A stretch of DNA of 64,000 bases from Polyangiaceae bacterium. GTDB taxonomy: Bacteria > Myxococcota_A > Polyangia > Polyangiales > Polyangiaceae. Positions within the stretch are counted from its first letter, which is position 1, and each line of letters begins with the position of its first letter. The stretch is taken from assembly GCA_019637295.1 (NCBI GenBank), contig JAHBVX010000006.1, positions 1 to 64,000 of the forward strand, read 5' to 3'. Below the pieces are notes generated by a model. It made no database searches. It was not told the origin of the DNA and was given only the letters and a program-made list of their open reading frames with translations. Positions 42,956-52,843 of this stretch are shown piece after piece. A program made the translations under genes and the position numbers.

Positions 42956-43698
42956 CGCCGGTCCTCGCGCGCAGCCTCACTGTGTCTCGCGAGGACGTCT
43001 TGACCGGCGAGCGTCACGTCGCGGTTCGCGACCTCGACCTGTGTATCGAGACCGACCAACGCGTCGCGCTAGTCGGCGCCAACGGCGCGGGGAAGACCTC
43101 TCTACTCTTGGCTTGTGTCGGCGCGGTGCCGTTCACCGGCACGCTGCGGGTGTGCGAGCTGAGCGTCGAGCCCCGCACTCTGGACCGCGTGCGTGCGCAG
43201 GTCGGCTTCGTGTTCGCGGAGCCCTCGGACCAGCTCTTCTGCGACACCGTCGCGGAGGAGGTCCGCTACGGTCCGCGCGCGCGTGGCGTGGACGAGCCGA
43301 CGGTCGAGCGGCGCAGCCTCGAGGCGCTCGAGCGGGTCGGCCTGTCCGACAAGGCAGCTCGCTCGCCCCACTCCCTGAGCTTTGGGGAGCAACGTCGCCT
43401 CGCGCTGGCCGCGACTCTCGCCTGCGCGCCTGCCCTGCTGCTGCTCGACGAGCCCACCGCGAACCTGGACGGGCGCGCACGGCAGCAGGTCTTGACGGCG
43501 CTCGAGCGCTCGGGCGGAACGACGCTGATCGCGACCCACGACCTGGATTTCGCCCTGTCGCTCGCTGCGCGGGTCATCGTGCTCGCGGGCGGCGAGATCG
43601 TGGGCGACGGGCCCGCCAGCGTCGTGCTGCGCGACGCGGCGCTGCTCGACCGCGCGGGGCTTTTGCCACCCCTCGGCGGCGTGGAACCGCCGCCCTGA
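42952..43698 (+). CDS. cbiO: Energy-coupling-factor transporter ATP-binding protein CbiO
   Basis: 248-aa ABC ATPase: Walker A GANGAGKTS (~44-52), Q-loop region VGFVFAEPSDQLF typical of ECF ATPases, signature LSFGEQRRLA, Walker B LLLLDEPTANLDG and H-loop ATHD. Only one ATPase gene is present, so it probably works as a homodimer. Last gene of the Ni/Co transport operon. Confidence 0.93.
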   Translation: MTPVLARSLTVSREDVLTGERHVAVRDLDLCIETDQRVALVGANGAGKTSLLLACVGAVPFTGTLRVCELSVEPRTLDRVRAQVGFVFAEPSDQLFCDTVAEEVRYGPRARGVDEPTVERRSLEALERVGLSDKAARSPHSLSFGEQRRLALAATLACAPALLLLDEPTANLDGRARQQVLTALERSGGTTLIATHDLDFALSLAARVIVLAGGEIVGDGPASVVLRDAALLDRAGLLPPLGGVEPPP

Positions 43699-43731
43699 TT
43701 TCTGCCGCCGGCTGCGCTAAGGATCCCCTCG

Positions 43732-44673
43732 ATGCGCAAGCGTCCACTCGGAAGGACCGGTCTCACGGTCAGTGAACTCGGGCTCGGGACCTGGGGGCTG
43801 AGCGGGGACGGCTATGGCCCCGTGACCGAGGCCGAGCAGGATCGTGTGCTCGACCGCGCGCTCGCGCTGGGCATCACCTTGTTCGAGACGGCCGACAGCT
43901 ACGGCCACGGCGCCATGGAGCGCAGGCTCGGCGCTCGCGTCCCGGATGACGGACGCTGCCGCATCGTCACCAAGCTGGGCACGGATCGCGATCACGCCGT
44001 CCCGCGCAAGTCCTTCACGGTCTCGCATCTGACCGAGGCGCTGGACAAGACACGGGAGCGCCTCGCGCGCCCGACGGTTGACGTGGTGCTGCTACACAAC
44101 CCATCCCTCGTGGCCCTGCAACGAGGCGAGGCGACCGCGTGGCTAGCGGAGCAGAAGCAGTCAGGCGTCGTGCGTGCCTGGGGCGTCAGCGCCGGCAGCA
44201 CCGCCATCGCCCGAGAGGCGATCGCTCGCGGCGCAGAGATCGTGTCCGTGGCGTTCAACGCGTTCACCACGGCTGCGTTTTCGGAGCTGAGCGAGGACAT
44301 CACGCGGGACGACGTCGGCGTCCTGGCGCACTCGGTGCTCGCCTACGGGCTGCTCACCGGACACTGGGGGGCTGGCAAGCGTTTCCCCGATGGCGACCAC
44401 CGCGCCGACCGCTGGACCTCGGACGAGCTGCGCCAGCGGGTGCGACAGCTCTCCGCGCTGCGCCCGCTGGTAGGAGGCGATGTGATGACGATGCGCGCGG
44501 GCGCCCTGCGCTACGTGCTGGCCAATGGCCTGGTCAGCAGCGCGCTGCTCGGTCCCCGCAGCAGCCTGCAGCTCGACCAACTGGTGCGCGAAGCGGGCAA
44601 GGGGCCACCCTACCTGACGGACGACGCGCTGACTGCCCTCGCGGCCCGACTCGAGGAAGTGGGTGTCCTGTGA
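43732..44673 (+). CDS. Aldo/keto reductase
   Basis: 313-aa NADPH-dependent TIM-barrel oxidoreductase. Tetrad residues are visible as D and Y in FETADSYGHG, K in IVTKLG and H in VLLHNPS. The late LRYVLANGLVSSALLGPRS matches the cofactor-binding strand region. Substrate unknown. A TAAGGAT box ends only 7 nt upstream of the ATG. The stop overlaps the start of the CysQ-like gene (GTGA). Confidence 0.9.
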   Translation: MRKRPLGRTGLTVSELGLGTWGLSGDGYGPVTEAEQDRVLDRALALGITLFETADSYGHGAMERRLGARVPDDGRCRIVTKLGTDRDHAVPRKSFTVSHLTEALDKTRERLARPTVDVVLLHNPSLVALQRGEATAWLAEQKQSGVVRAWGVSAGSTAIAREAIARGAEIVSVAFNAFTTAAFSELSEDITRDDVGVLAHSVLAYGLLTGHWGAGKRFPDGDHRADRWTSDELRQRVRQLSALRPLVGGDVMTMRAGALRYVLANGLVSSALLGPRSSLQLDQLVREAGKGPPYLTDDALTALAARLEEVGVL

Positions 44674-45488
44674 CGGTCGAGCTCGAGGCGATGCTCGAGA
44701 TCGCGCGGCGCGCCGCGACCATCATCAGCGAGGTGTACGCGCAGCCGTTCGACGTGGACTACAAGGGACCGCGGGATCCGGTCACCGAGGCGGATCGTCG
44801 CGCCAACGACTTCATCTGCGCGCAGCTCGAGCAGCGCTTTGCTGGCGTTCCCATCGTGGCCGAAGAGAGCCCTCCCGAGTCGTACGCGGACTACCGCCAG
44901 GCCGAGCGCGTGTTCTTCGTCGACCCCCTGGACGGAACCCGGGAGTTCGTGAAGCGCAATGGCGAGTTCGTCGTGATGATCGGACTGCTCGACGGGGACC
45001 GCCCGCGCGCAGGCGTCTTGTTCGCGCCGGCGCGAGGCGAGGCCTGGGCCGGCGGGGACGGTGTCGCCGCCTTCTACGCAGCCCCGAGCGGCGAGCGGAC
45101 CCCGCTGGGCGTCAGCTCCGTCGCCGAGCTCGGACAGGCCCGCGTCGTGTCCACCCGCTCGCATCGCAGCGACGCCCTGGTGCGCGCCCTCGCCGCGCTG
45201 GGCGCCCTGCAGGTCGACGCGCTGGGCAGCGCGGGTCTGAAGTGCGCCGAGGTGGCCGCGGGCCGCGCCGAGGCCTACGTCGCCCCGGGCTGGGCGGGCA
45301 GCCGCTGGGATCTGTGTGCCGGGGAGGCCATCATCGTCGCGGCCGGTGGGCGGGTGACGGACGCCTTCGGAGTCCCCATCGACTACCGCGGCCCGGACCT
45401 GGGCAACTCCACCGGCGTCGTGGCGAGCAACGGCCGAGTCCACGACCAAATCCTGGCCCAGCTGGCGCGAGCCAGAGAAACCGGATAA
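44670..45488 (+). CDS. 3'(2'),5'-bisphosphate nucleotidase CysQ-like (inositol-monophosphatase family)
   Basis: 272-aa Mg-dependent, Li-sensitive-type phosphatase. Metal-binding motifs are in order: DPVTEADRRAN, VAEES, FVDPLDGTREFVKRNGEF, and the C-terminal GSRWDLCAGEAI. The FVKRNGEF segment favours CysQ (PAP/PAPS phosphatase) over inositol phosphatase. Starts at a GTG overlapping the aldo/keto reductase stop, so the two are co-translated. Confidence 0.88.
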   Translation: MTVELEAMLEIARRAATIISEVYAQPFDVDYKGPRDPVTEADRRANDFICAQLEQRFAGVPIVAEESPPESYADYRQAERVFFVDPLDGTREFVKRNGEFVVMIGLLDGDRPRAGVLFAPARGEAWAGGDGVAAFYAAPSGERTPLGVSSVAELGQARVVSTRSHRSDALVRALAALGALQVDALGSAGLKCAEVAAGRAEAYVAPGWAGSRWDLCAGEAIIVAAGGRVTDAFGVPIDYRGPDLGNSTGVVASNGRVHDQILAQLARARETG

Positions 45489-45516
45489 CACGGCGCGTCA
45501 TTTCGGACGGGCTTCG

Positions 45517-45546
45517 TTGACACTGGGCAGACGCCCGGCGTACGGT
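45517..45546 (+). promoter_or_regulatory. Promoter of the HEAT-repeat lipoprotein gene
   Basis: Perfect -35 TTGACA (45517-45522), 18-bp spacer, -10 TACGGT (45541-45546). Predicted leader of about 80 nt to the ATG at 45635, which has a GGAGG ribosome site. Confidence 0.5.
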
Positions 45547-45634
45547 CTGCGGGTTCGGAAACCTGGCGAAGTACAGGGGATTTTCGGCCACGCACGGGCA
45601 CCGGACGGATGGATTTCAGACTGGAGGACTCGAA

Positions 45635-47392
45635 ATGCTCCGCACTTCGCGCGCAATGGCGACGCTGATTCGCTCTCTGACCATGACGACCGTCTGGACC
45701 GTCGGTACTGCCGCGGTGGCCGTATCCGCCACGGCCTGCAAAGACGAGAGCCAACCCGAGTACTGGGTCGGAAAGCTGGACGACCAAGCTTGGCGGGCCC
45801 GCTCCGTGAAGCGGCTCGAGCAGTTCTACGAGGACGCCATCACGAAGGCCGGCAAGGACGAGAGCGCCCCCGAGGTGCAAGCGCTGCTTGGCAAGATCGT
45901 CGATCCGCTCACCAAGACCTACGTGGACTCGTACGACCAGCTGGATGGCAAGACTCGGGTGAGCTTGATCAAGCTGCTCGCCTCGTTTCGCGACAAGCGC
46001 ACCGAACCCGCGCTGAAGAAGGCCCTCGACGAGTTCGTGAAGCGCCCCGCCACCAGCAAGGACGACGCGGATCTCAAGTGGGCAGCCCGCGCCGCCGGTG
46101 AGCTCAAGCTCGACTCGCTGAATGATCCATTGGTGCAAGCCTTCCAGAAGATGAAGACCAGCACGATGCTGGGCGGCGTCACCTATCGGGATCTCAACGA
46201 AGCGATGGTCAAGATCTCGGCCAAGTCTTGGACCCAGCCGCTGATCTCGATGATCGAGGCCGAGATCGAGCCGCCGCAGGGGCCGAAAGACCGCGACAAG
46301 ATCGACCCGTACCGCGATCAGCTGTTCTGGCAGACCACCGCCGCACAGGTGCTCGGCGAGATCGCCGCGCCGGAGGCCGTGGAGGCGCTGCTCAAGGTGA
46401 TGCTCGATCCCGCCAAAGGGGACGTGCAAGCCACCGCCGTGCTGGCGCTCGTGAAGATCGGCAAGCCGGCGGTCGACGCTGCGGTCAAGGTCCTGGACGG
46501 TTCGGACGAGAAGCTCACGAGCTTCAACCTGCGCCGCATCAAGGAAGTGACGAAAGCCAAAGAGGCGCCCAAGGACCGCCCCTACGTCATGACCGCGGCG
46601 CTCATCCTCGGCACCGTGGGTCGCGGAGACGCGCTCGGCCCGATGATGGAAGCGCTCAAGAAGGAAGACAAGGACGTCAACAAGGCCGTCATCGCCCGCG
46701 AGCTGACCAAGCTCCCGGCGAGCCCCGAGGCCAAGGACGCATTCAAGGCCGCTTTCGAGAGTATCTCGCTCGACGCGGTCATCCCACCGGGCGCCCACGC
46801 CCTCTCCTCCCTCTCGGAGTTCGCAGGCCAGTACTACGACCCCGACATGATCGACTGGCTGCTGAGTCGCGCCGAGGCGACCAAGGGTGGCGGGGAAGAC
46901 AAGAAGGCGCTTCAGACCGCGATCACCGTCACCGTCATCAAGCTCGCCAAGCCCGACCAAATGCCGAAGGTCAAGGCGGCCGTCGACAAGTACGGCACCA
47001 AGATGGAGAAGGACCTGTACGAGCAGGCGGACAAGCTGGTCAAGGAGTGCGGCGACAAGGTGGACTGCTATCTGCAGGCCATGGAAAAGAGCGCCAATCA
47101 GGACCAGAAGACGCAGTTCATCGCGATCAAGGCCGGGTACATGGCCGGCATCCTGGGCAACGAGTCGACCGCCGGCTCGATCGTGGACGCGATGACCTCC
47201 TTCGAGAACGCCGCCATCCGCTTCGTGGCCGCTCAGACCATCGATCGCTTGCTGCCCAAGGGCTCCAAGGAGCTGGCGGCCAAGCTGAAGAAGATCGTGG
47301 ACAAGAACACCGAGTCCGGGGACCGCGACAAGATCGCGGGGGACGCGCCGGTCAAGCAGGTGATGTACCGCATCGAAGCTCGCGCGCAGTGA
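45635..47392 (+). CDS. HEAT/ARM-repeat lipoprotein
   Basis: 585 aa. Signal peptide ending SATAC (lipobox Cys near residue 35); in-frame ATGs at codons 8 and 17 are alternative starts. The rest is almost wholly helical and Lys/Asp/Ala-rich, with HEAT-like units such as AAQVLGEIAAPEAVEALLKVML and AVLALVKIGKPAVDAAVKVL repeated along the length. Likely a periplasmic scaffold on the outer or inner membrane. Only two later cysteines (ECGDKVDC). The following gene is an FHA sigma-54 activator 21 nt downstream, so they may share a transcript. Confidence 0.8.
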   Translation: MLRTSRAMATLIRSLTMTTVWTVGTAAVAVSATACKDESQPEYWVGKLDDQAWRARSVKRLEQFYEDAITKAGKDESAPEVQALLGKIVDPLTKTYVDSYDQLDGKTRVSLIKLLASFRDKRTEPALKKALDEFVKRPATSKDDADLKWAARAAGELKLDSLNDPLVQAFQKMKTSTMLGGVTYRDLNEAMVKISAKSWTQPLISMIEAEIEPPQGPKDRDKIDPYRDQLFWQTTAAQVLGEIAAPEAVEALLKVMLDPAKGDVQATAVLALVKIGKPAVDAAVKVLDGSDEKLTSFNLRRIKEVTKAKEAPKDRPYVMTAALILGTVGRGDALGPMMEALKKEDKDVNKAVIARELTKLPASPEAKDAFKAAFESISLDAVIPPGAHALSSLSEFAGQYYDPDMIDWLLSRAEATKGGGEDKKALQTAITVTVIKLAKPDQMPKVKAAVDKYGTKMEKDLYEQADKLVKECGDKVDCYLQAMEKSANQDQKTQFIAIKAGYMAGILGNESTAGSIVDAMTSFENAAIRFVAAQTIDRLLPKGSKELAAKLKKIVDKNTESGDRDKIAGDAPVKQVMYRIEARAQ

Positions 47393-47413
47393 CCGGCGCC
47401 TGATTCGCCGCCC

Positions 47414-49354
<1,941 letters not shown>

Positions 49355-49576
49355 CCTCGGTCGGCGGAGGCGCTGCCGTTCGCTGCGCTCGAGCGTGGAG
49401 CGCAGCACGAGCGCGAGGGCCGTATGCGCCGCGCTGCGCGCCAGTGGCGCGCGGAATCTCCGGGGGTGACCCACATGTCGTTCCGCTCGAGAATCTACTT
49501 GCCCCCCCCCGAACGAGACTACATCTGACTGGCGCGGCTTGGCGGGAAGCGTGGGCTGCGGGGAGCCGGAGGCGTG

Positions 49577-50164
49577 ATGAGGCGACTTCTCTTGTTGACG
49601 GGGGCGATCTTGGCCACGCACCTGACGCTCTGGGCGGGAGGCGCGCGGGATGCTGCTGCGGCGGTGCTGCGGTGGCGCACGAATGGAACGAACTGCAACG
49701 TCGCACACAGCTTGGCTCCTGGCTATTCCTTCGGTCTGGCACAGCACGTCGGCAAGTCGTTCTTTGATGACAGCATCGGCAACTCCGTCGGCACCCAGGT
49801 GACCTGCTTCATTCCAACCGGCCGTGACCTGATGGAGCTGGTCCCCACGAACGGTCGCCGGTTGCACAGCGTGAACTTACGTCTCGAGCAGTTTGGCCCG
49901 CCGGGCGTGAGCGAGGCAACCGAGGCAAGACTCGTCACCAGTCACCACACCGCAGCGCAGTTTTGCATTTGTGACATGAAGGCGCGGTCCGGTGGACCGG
50001 GAGTCTTCCCGCTCTTTCTCAGCTACGCTTTGTGCGCCAACGACGCGAGTTGCGGCACGGATTGGGGCGTTGGGGTCGACTTGACCATGAGCGACCAGGG
50101 CGGCGGAAGTCCCCCAGCGGAGAAGGCGTTGAAGCTGCGGCTGCTCTCGGCCTACAGCGATTGA
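49577..50164 (+). CDS. Secreted protein of unknown function
   Basis: 195 aa. Clear Sec signal peptide (LLLLTGAILATHLTLWAGGARDAAAA), then a globular domain with about six cysteines (NCNVAHS, TCFIP, FCICDM, CANDASC). No family recognised. The ATG at 49577 has GGAGG 4 nt upstream; a GTG one codon earlier is possible but too close to it. The gene lies between the two copies of the duplicated activator end and could have arrived with that rearrangement. Confidence 0.65.
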   Translation: MRRLLLLTGAILATHLTLWAGGARDAAAAVLRWRTNGTNCNVAHSLAPGYSFGLAQHVGKSFFDDSIGNSVGTQVTCFIPTGRDLMELVPTNGRRLHSVNLRLEQFGPPGVSEATEARLVTSHHTAAQFCICDMKARSGGPGVFPLFLSYALCANDASCGTDWGVGVDLTMSDQGGGSPPAEKALKLRLLSAYSD

Positions 50165-50174
50165 CGAGGTCCCC

Positions 50175-50699
50175 ATGCGACTCATCCTGTTCTCGATCGT
50201 CTTGACCTTGGCGGGCTGTCGGGCGCAGACCGCCGACGCGCAAGGGGCTGGGCCGGAGCTTCCAGCCCGGCCGGCGCCCGGGCCCGGCGCGCAGGAACCT
50301 GCCTTGCAACCGGACGAAGCTGTGGACGACGCTGGGAGCGCTGCGAGCCACGCGGCGGAGTTCGCGGAGAGCTCGCTCGCGAGGTATCGAGCAGAGCCCG
50401 TCGACTCCGCCTGGGCGACCCCCACGCAGAGCGCGATCCAAGCGGCGGTCGACAAAGCGACCAGCGGCTTCCCCGCGACGGTGACGGCTGCCCCGGTGAC
50501 GTGCCGCCGGAGTACCTGCCTCCTCGAGCTCACTCATGGCGGGGAGAGCACCCGCGATGTCACGCGGGAGATCCTCATCAGCAAGGTGTATGGAGTCGTG
50601 AGGACGCAGCAGGGCCACGAGTGTTCGATGGCCGTGCACGCTTGGCCCAACCCCGATGGCTCACTGGTCGACCGAGTGTACTTCACATACCTGCGGTAA
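50175..50699 (+). CDS. Small lipoprotein
   Basis: 174-aa lipoprotein: signal peptide to LAGC (Cys15), Ala/Pro/Gln linker, and a small domain with EPVDSAWATPTQSAI and CRRSTCLLEL. This motif set recurs in many myxobacterial secreted proteins of unknown role. It is 10 nt after the secreted-protein gene, likely the same operon. A remnant of the sigma-54 activator begins 11 nt beyond its stop. Confidence 0.7.
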   Translation: MRLILFSIVLTLAGCRAQTADAQGAGPELPARPAPGPGAQEPALQPDEAVDDAGSAASHAAEFAESSLARYRAEPVDSAWATPTQSAIQAAVDKATSGFPATVTAAPVTCRRSTCLLELTHGGESTRDVTREILISKVYGVVRTQQGHECSMAVHAWPNPDGSLVDRVYFTYLR

Positions 50700-50709
50700 C
50701 GATCGCCAG

Positions 50710-50846
50710 ATGGTCGAGCAGCTCGAGAAGCCCATCCTGCTCGAGTCGCTGCGCGAGCACGGTGGAAACGAGACCAGCGCGCCAAGACCCTGGGCATCAC
50801 CCGCGAAGGGCTGCACGAGAAGCTGAAGCAACTCGGGATCGGCTGA
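50710..50846 (+). pseudogene. Remnant of a sigma-54 activator C-terminus (HTH), frameshifted
   Basis: 137 nt nearly identical to the last 138 nt of the 646-aa activator gene (49217-49354), including the stop. It carries a single-base deletion in the AGCGCCGCCAAG region that destroys the HTH frame, plus about ten substitutions. No upstream part of the gene is present. Not expected to be expressed as protein. Confidence 0.85.
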
Positions 50847-50927
50847 CCCTGCGTCGACGTCAGCCGGACAGCCCGACCGCGTCGTTGAACGCTGCTGCTC
50901 GATGCGCTCCAGCGTGGAGCGCAGCAC
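50710..50927 (+). repeat. Direct-repeat copy B flanking the two small secreted-protein genes
   Basis: Partner of 49217-49408. Beyond the pseudogene the copy resumes with GCTCCAGCGTGGAGCGCAGCAC (50906-50927). The spacer between the two matching blocks differs (32 nt in A, 59 nt in B). Confidence 0.7.
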
Positions 50928-51107
50928 CGGGAGGGCAGCGAGGTCCTTGGCCCGGCCCGCGCGTTGCTTCACCTCGATCAAGCGTCTCAGTGAGAGTACC
51001 CGCACGTCCAGACCGTCGATGTCCAGCGTGATGGTGTCTCCGATCAAGTCGGCACCCTCGAGGTCATCGTCCACCCTGCCGTGCACGTCCGAATCTCCGA
51101 ATGAGCG
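50886..51107 (-). pseudogene. C-terminal fragment of a nucleotidyltransferase-like (AbiEii/DUF6036-type) gene
   Basis: The minus-strand frame gives DVHGRVDD.L then GLDVRVLSLRRLIEVKQRAG and RAKDLAALPVL, the usual tail of small nucleotidyltransferase-fold proteins that end 'VLSL..LI..K.A.GR.KDL..LP.L'. The N-terminal catalytic half (GSD motif) is absent. Region 51,108-51,240 holds only short repeated segments (CTTCGCGCGCT) and no intact gene. Family assignment from the motif pattern. Confidence 0.55.
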
Positions 51108-51240
51108 CGCGAAGCAGAGCTGCCGAGTCAGCCCCGTCGCGCATGGCCAATCAGCGCGCGAAGCGCTCGGCGCCCGTCGTCGAAGGCCATCAGTCGTCCT
51201 GCCGGCTGGGGCGACTGCAAGCGATGCGCCGAGCCTCCGG

Positions 51241-51846
51241 TCAGCCAGACAACGCGCGGACCGCGTCGAGCAGCTCCTTGGCGTGATCTTTGGGAGTCAC
51301 ATCCGGAAACACGCGCGCGATCTTGCCCGCCTTGTCGATCACGAAGGTGACACGCTTCGCGCGGCCGTTCTTGAGGGGCACACCGAAGGCCTTGGCGAGT
51401 TCCGCGTCGGGATCCGGGAGCAGCAGGAAGGGCAGCTGATACTTGCTGGCGAACGCGCGGTGCGAGTCCGCGTCGTCCGTCGACACGCCCATCACGATTG
51501 CGCCGGTCTTCGACAGCTCGGGCCACTCGTCCCGGATTCCTTCGGCCTCCACCGTGCAACCTGGCGTGTCGTCCTTCGGGTAGAAGTAGACGACGACTGG
51601 CTTGCCTCGGAGCTCGCTCAGGTTGACGGCCTGTCCATCGTGGGCCTTCGTGCGGATGGGCGGCGCGTCGCTCCCGACCGCGAGCAGCTCCGCGGGCGCG
51701 GCAGGCACCGCAGACGCGGCGGGCGCCTCGCCGCTAGTCGTGCTGGCGGGCTCCGTCGGGCTCGAGTTGGCCGCCGACTTGCTGCACCCGGCGAGACCCA
51801 GGAGCAGGAGCGGCACCGCAGCACGAACGAATGGGGACGTCGACAT
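51241..51846 (-). CDS. Bcp/PrxQ-type peroxiredoxin lipoprotein
   Basis: 201 aa. Signal peptide with lipobox LAGC (Cys21), Ser/Ala/Pro linker, then an AhpC/TSA thioredoxin-fold domain: VGSDAPPIR, GKPVVVYFYPKDDTPGCT with the peroxidatic Cys97, and STDDADSHRAFASKY. The resolving Cys five residues later in many Bcp enzymes is absent (TPGCTVEAEG), so it may be a 1-Cys type. Export to the envelope is unusual for Bcp. Start chosen at the ATG giving the signal peptide. Confidence 0.88.
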   Translation of the reverse strand: MSTSPFVRAAVPLLLLGLAGCSKSAANSSPTEPASTTSGEAPAASAVPAAPAELLAVGSDAPPIRTKAHDGQAVNLSELRGKPVVVYFYPKDDTPGCTVEAEGIRDEWPELSKTGAIVMGVSTDDADSHRAFASKYQLPFLLLPDPDAELAKAFGVPLKNGRAKRVTFVIDKAGKIARVFPDVTPKDHAKELLDAVRALSG

Positions 51847-51907
51847 GAGTCGAAGCCTTGGGCGGCCGTCGGGAGGGCGCAAGGGTCAGGTGAACGACGG
51901 CGTCGGC

Positions 51908-52777
51908 TTACCGCTGTGTCCGTAGGCGCGCGAGCTCGGCCTCCAGCTGTGCGACTCGCGCCTCCGCGGAGTCGGCGCGCTTGGCCGCTTCTTCGGCGCG
52001 CTTGGCCGCTTCTTCGGCGCGCTTGGCCTCTTCTTCGGCGCGCTTGGCCTCTTCTTCGGCGCGCTTGGCCTCTCCTTCGGCGCGCTCTTCGGCTAGCGCT
52101 ACGCGATCGATCGCCTCCGCCAACAGCGACTCGGCGCGCAGCGCGAGCTCGTGCGCGTCCGGGAGCGCCGCGGTGCCGCTGAACAATCGCAGGCGGTCGC
52201 TCTCCAGCGCAAGCTCGAGACCCAGCACGCCGGACGGCCAGTGACCGTGCTGCGGCATGATGCGTTCGTACGTCGACGCCGATGCTCCCCCGAGCGTGTA
52301 GCCCACCAGCCGACTCGCGCGCCGGTCGTAGATGAAGTACTCCTGAATACCGAGCCGGGCGTAGCGCTCGACGTTGAGCTCCAGATCCTTGCCGTCGTCT
52401 CCGCGGTAGAGGACCTCGAGCACGAAGTCGAGGCCCTTGCCTTCGGCGCTGACCACCCACCGGTCACGCTCGTGGGGCTCGACGTCCATCACCGCGATCA
52501 AGTCTGGCGCGAACACGCGCTCCGCCGGGTAGTACACGGGCAGGTTCGAGGACAAGTACACCTTGCGGCCGATGCGCTGGAAGTACGCCTCGAGCGCAGA
52601 GAGAGGTCCGTCCTTGGCCTTGCGGTGGGGGTCGCCCTCGGGAGGCAGCGCCGCTGGGAACTCCGACGGAAGTGCATCGACCCAGCGGGCACGCTCCGCT
52701 TCGGACAGTGCCGCCCACACCCGTTCGCTCGGCGCCCGCGGGTCGCTAGCATCGAAGTCCGGGTGCCGCGACGTCAT
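51908..52777 (-). CDS. Uma2-family (DUF820) restriction-endonuclease-fold protein with heptad coiled coil
   Basis: 289 aa. Uma2 core at ~20-200: VYLSSNLPVYYPAERVFAPD and LDFVLEVLYRGDDGKDLELN contain the PD..(D/E)xE-like residues of the fold, and then KVERYA-type YARLGIQEYFIYD. The C-terminal ~65 residues are seven-residue repeats (KRAEEEA) encoded by 21-bp imperfect tandem repeats, a strong coiled coil. Uma2 proteins are expanded in myxobacteria and cyanobacteria; activity is unproven. The ATG at 52777 is preferred (AGGA upstream) over 52798. Confidence 0.8.
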   Translation of the reverse strand: MTSRHPDFDASDPRAPSERVWAALSEAERARWVDALPSEFPAALPPEGDPHRKAKDGPLSALEAYFQRIGRKVYLSSNLPVYYPAERVFAPDLIAVMDVEPHERDRWVVSAEGKGLDFVLEVLYRGDDGKDLELNVERYARLGIQEYFIYDRRASRLVGYTLGGASASTYERIMPQHGHWPSGVLGLELALESDRLRLFSGTAALPDAHELALRAESLLAEAIDRVALAEERAEGEAKRAEEEAKRAEEEAKRAEEAAKRAEEAAKRADSAEARVAQLEAELARLRTQR

Positions 52778-52843
52778 CGCCCCGATCCTACCATGCACCT
52801 ACCGCCCGAGCCCCCACGGCAACGCGCGTGAAACGCGAACCCC

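Noticed and set aside
49501-49510. C9 homopolymer as a phase-variation tract
   Set aside because: It lies about 65 nt upstream of the nearest start codon and outside any coding frame or promoter spacer I can identify.
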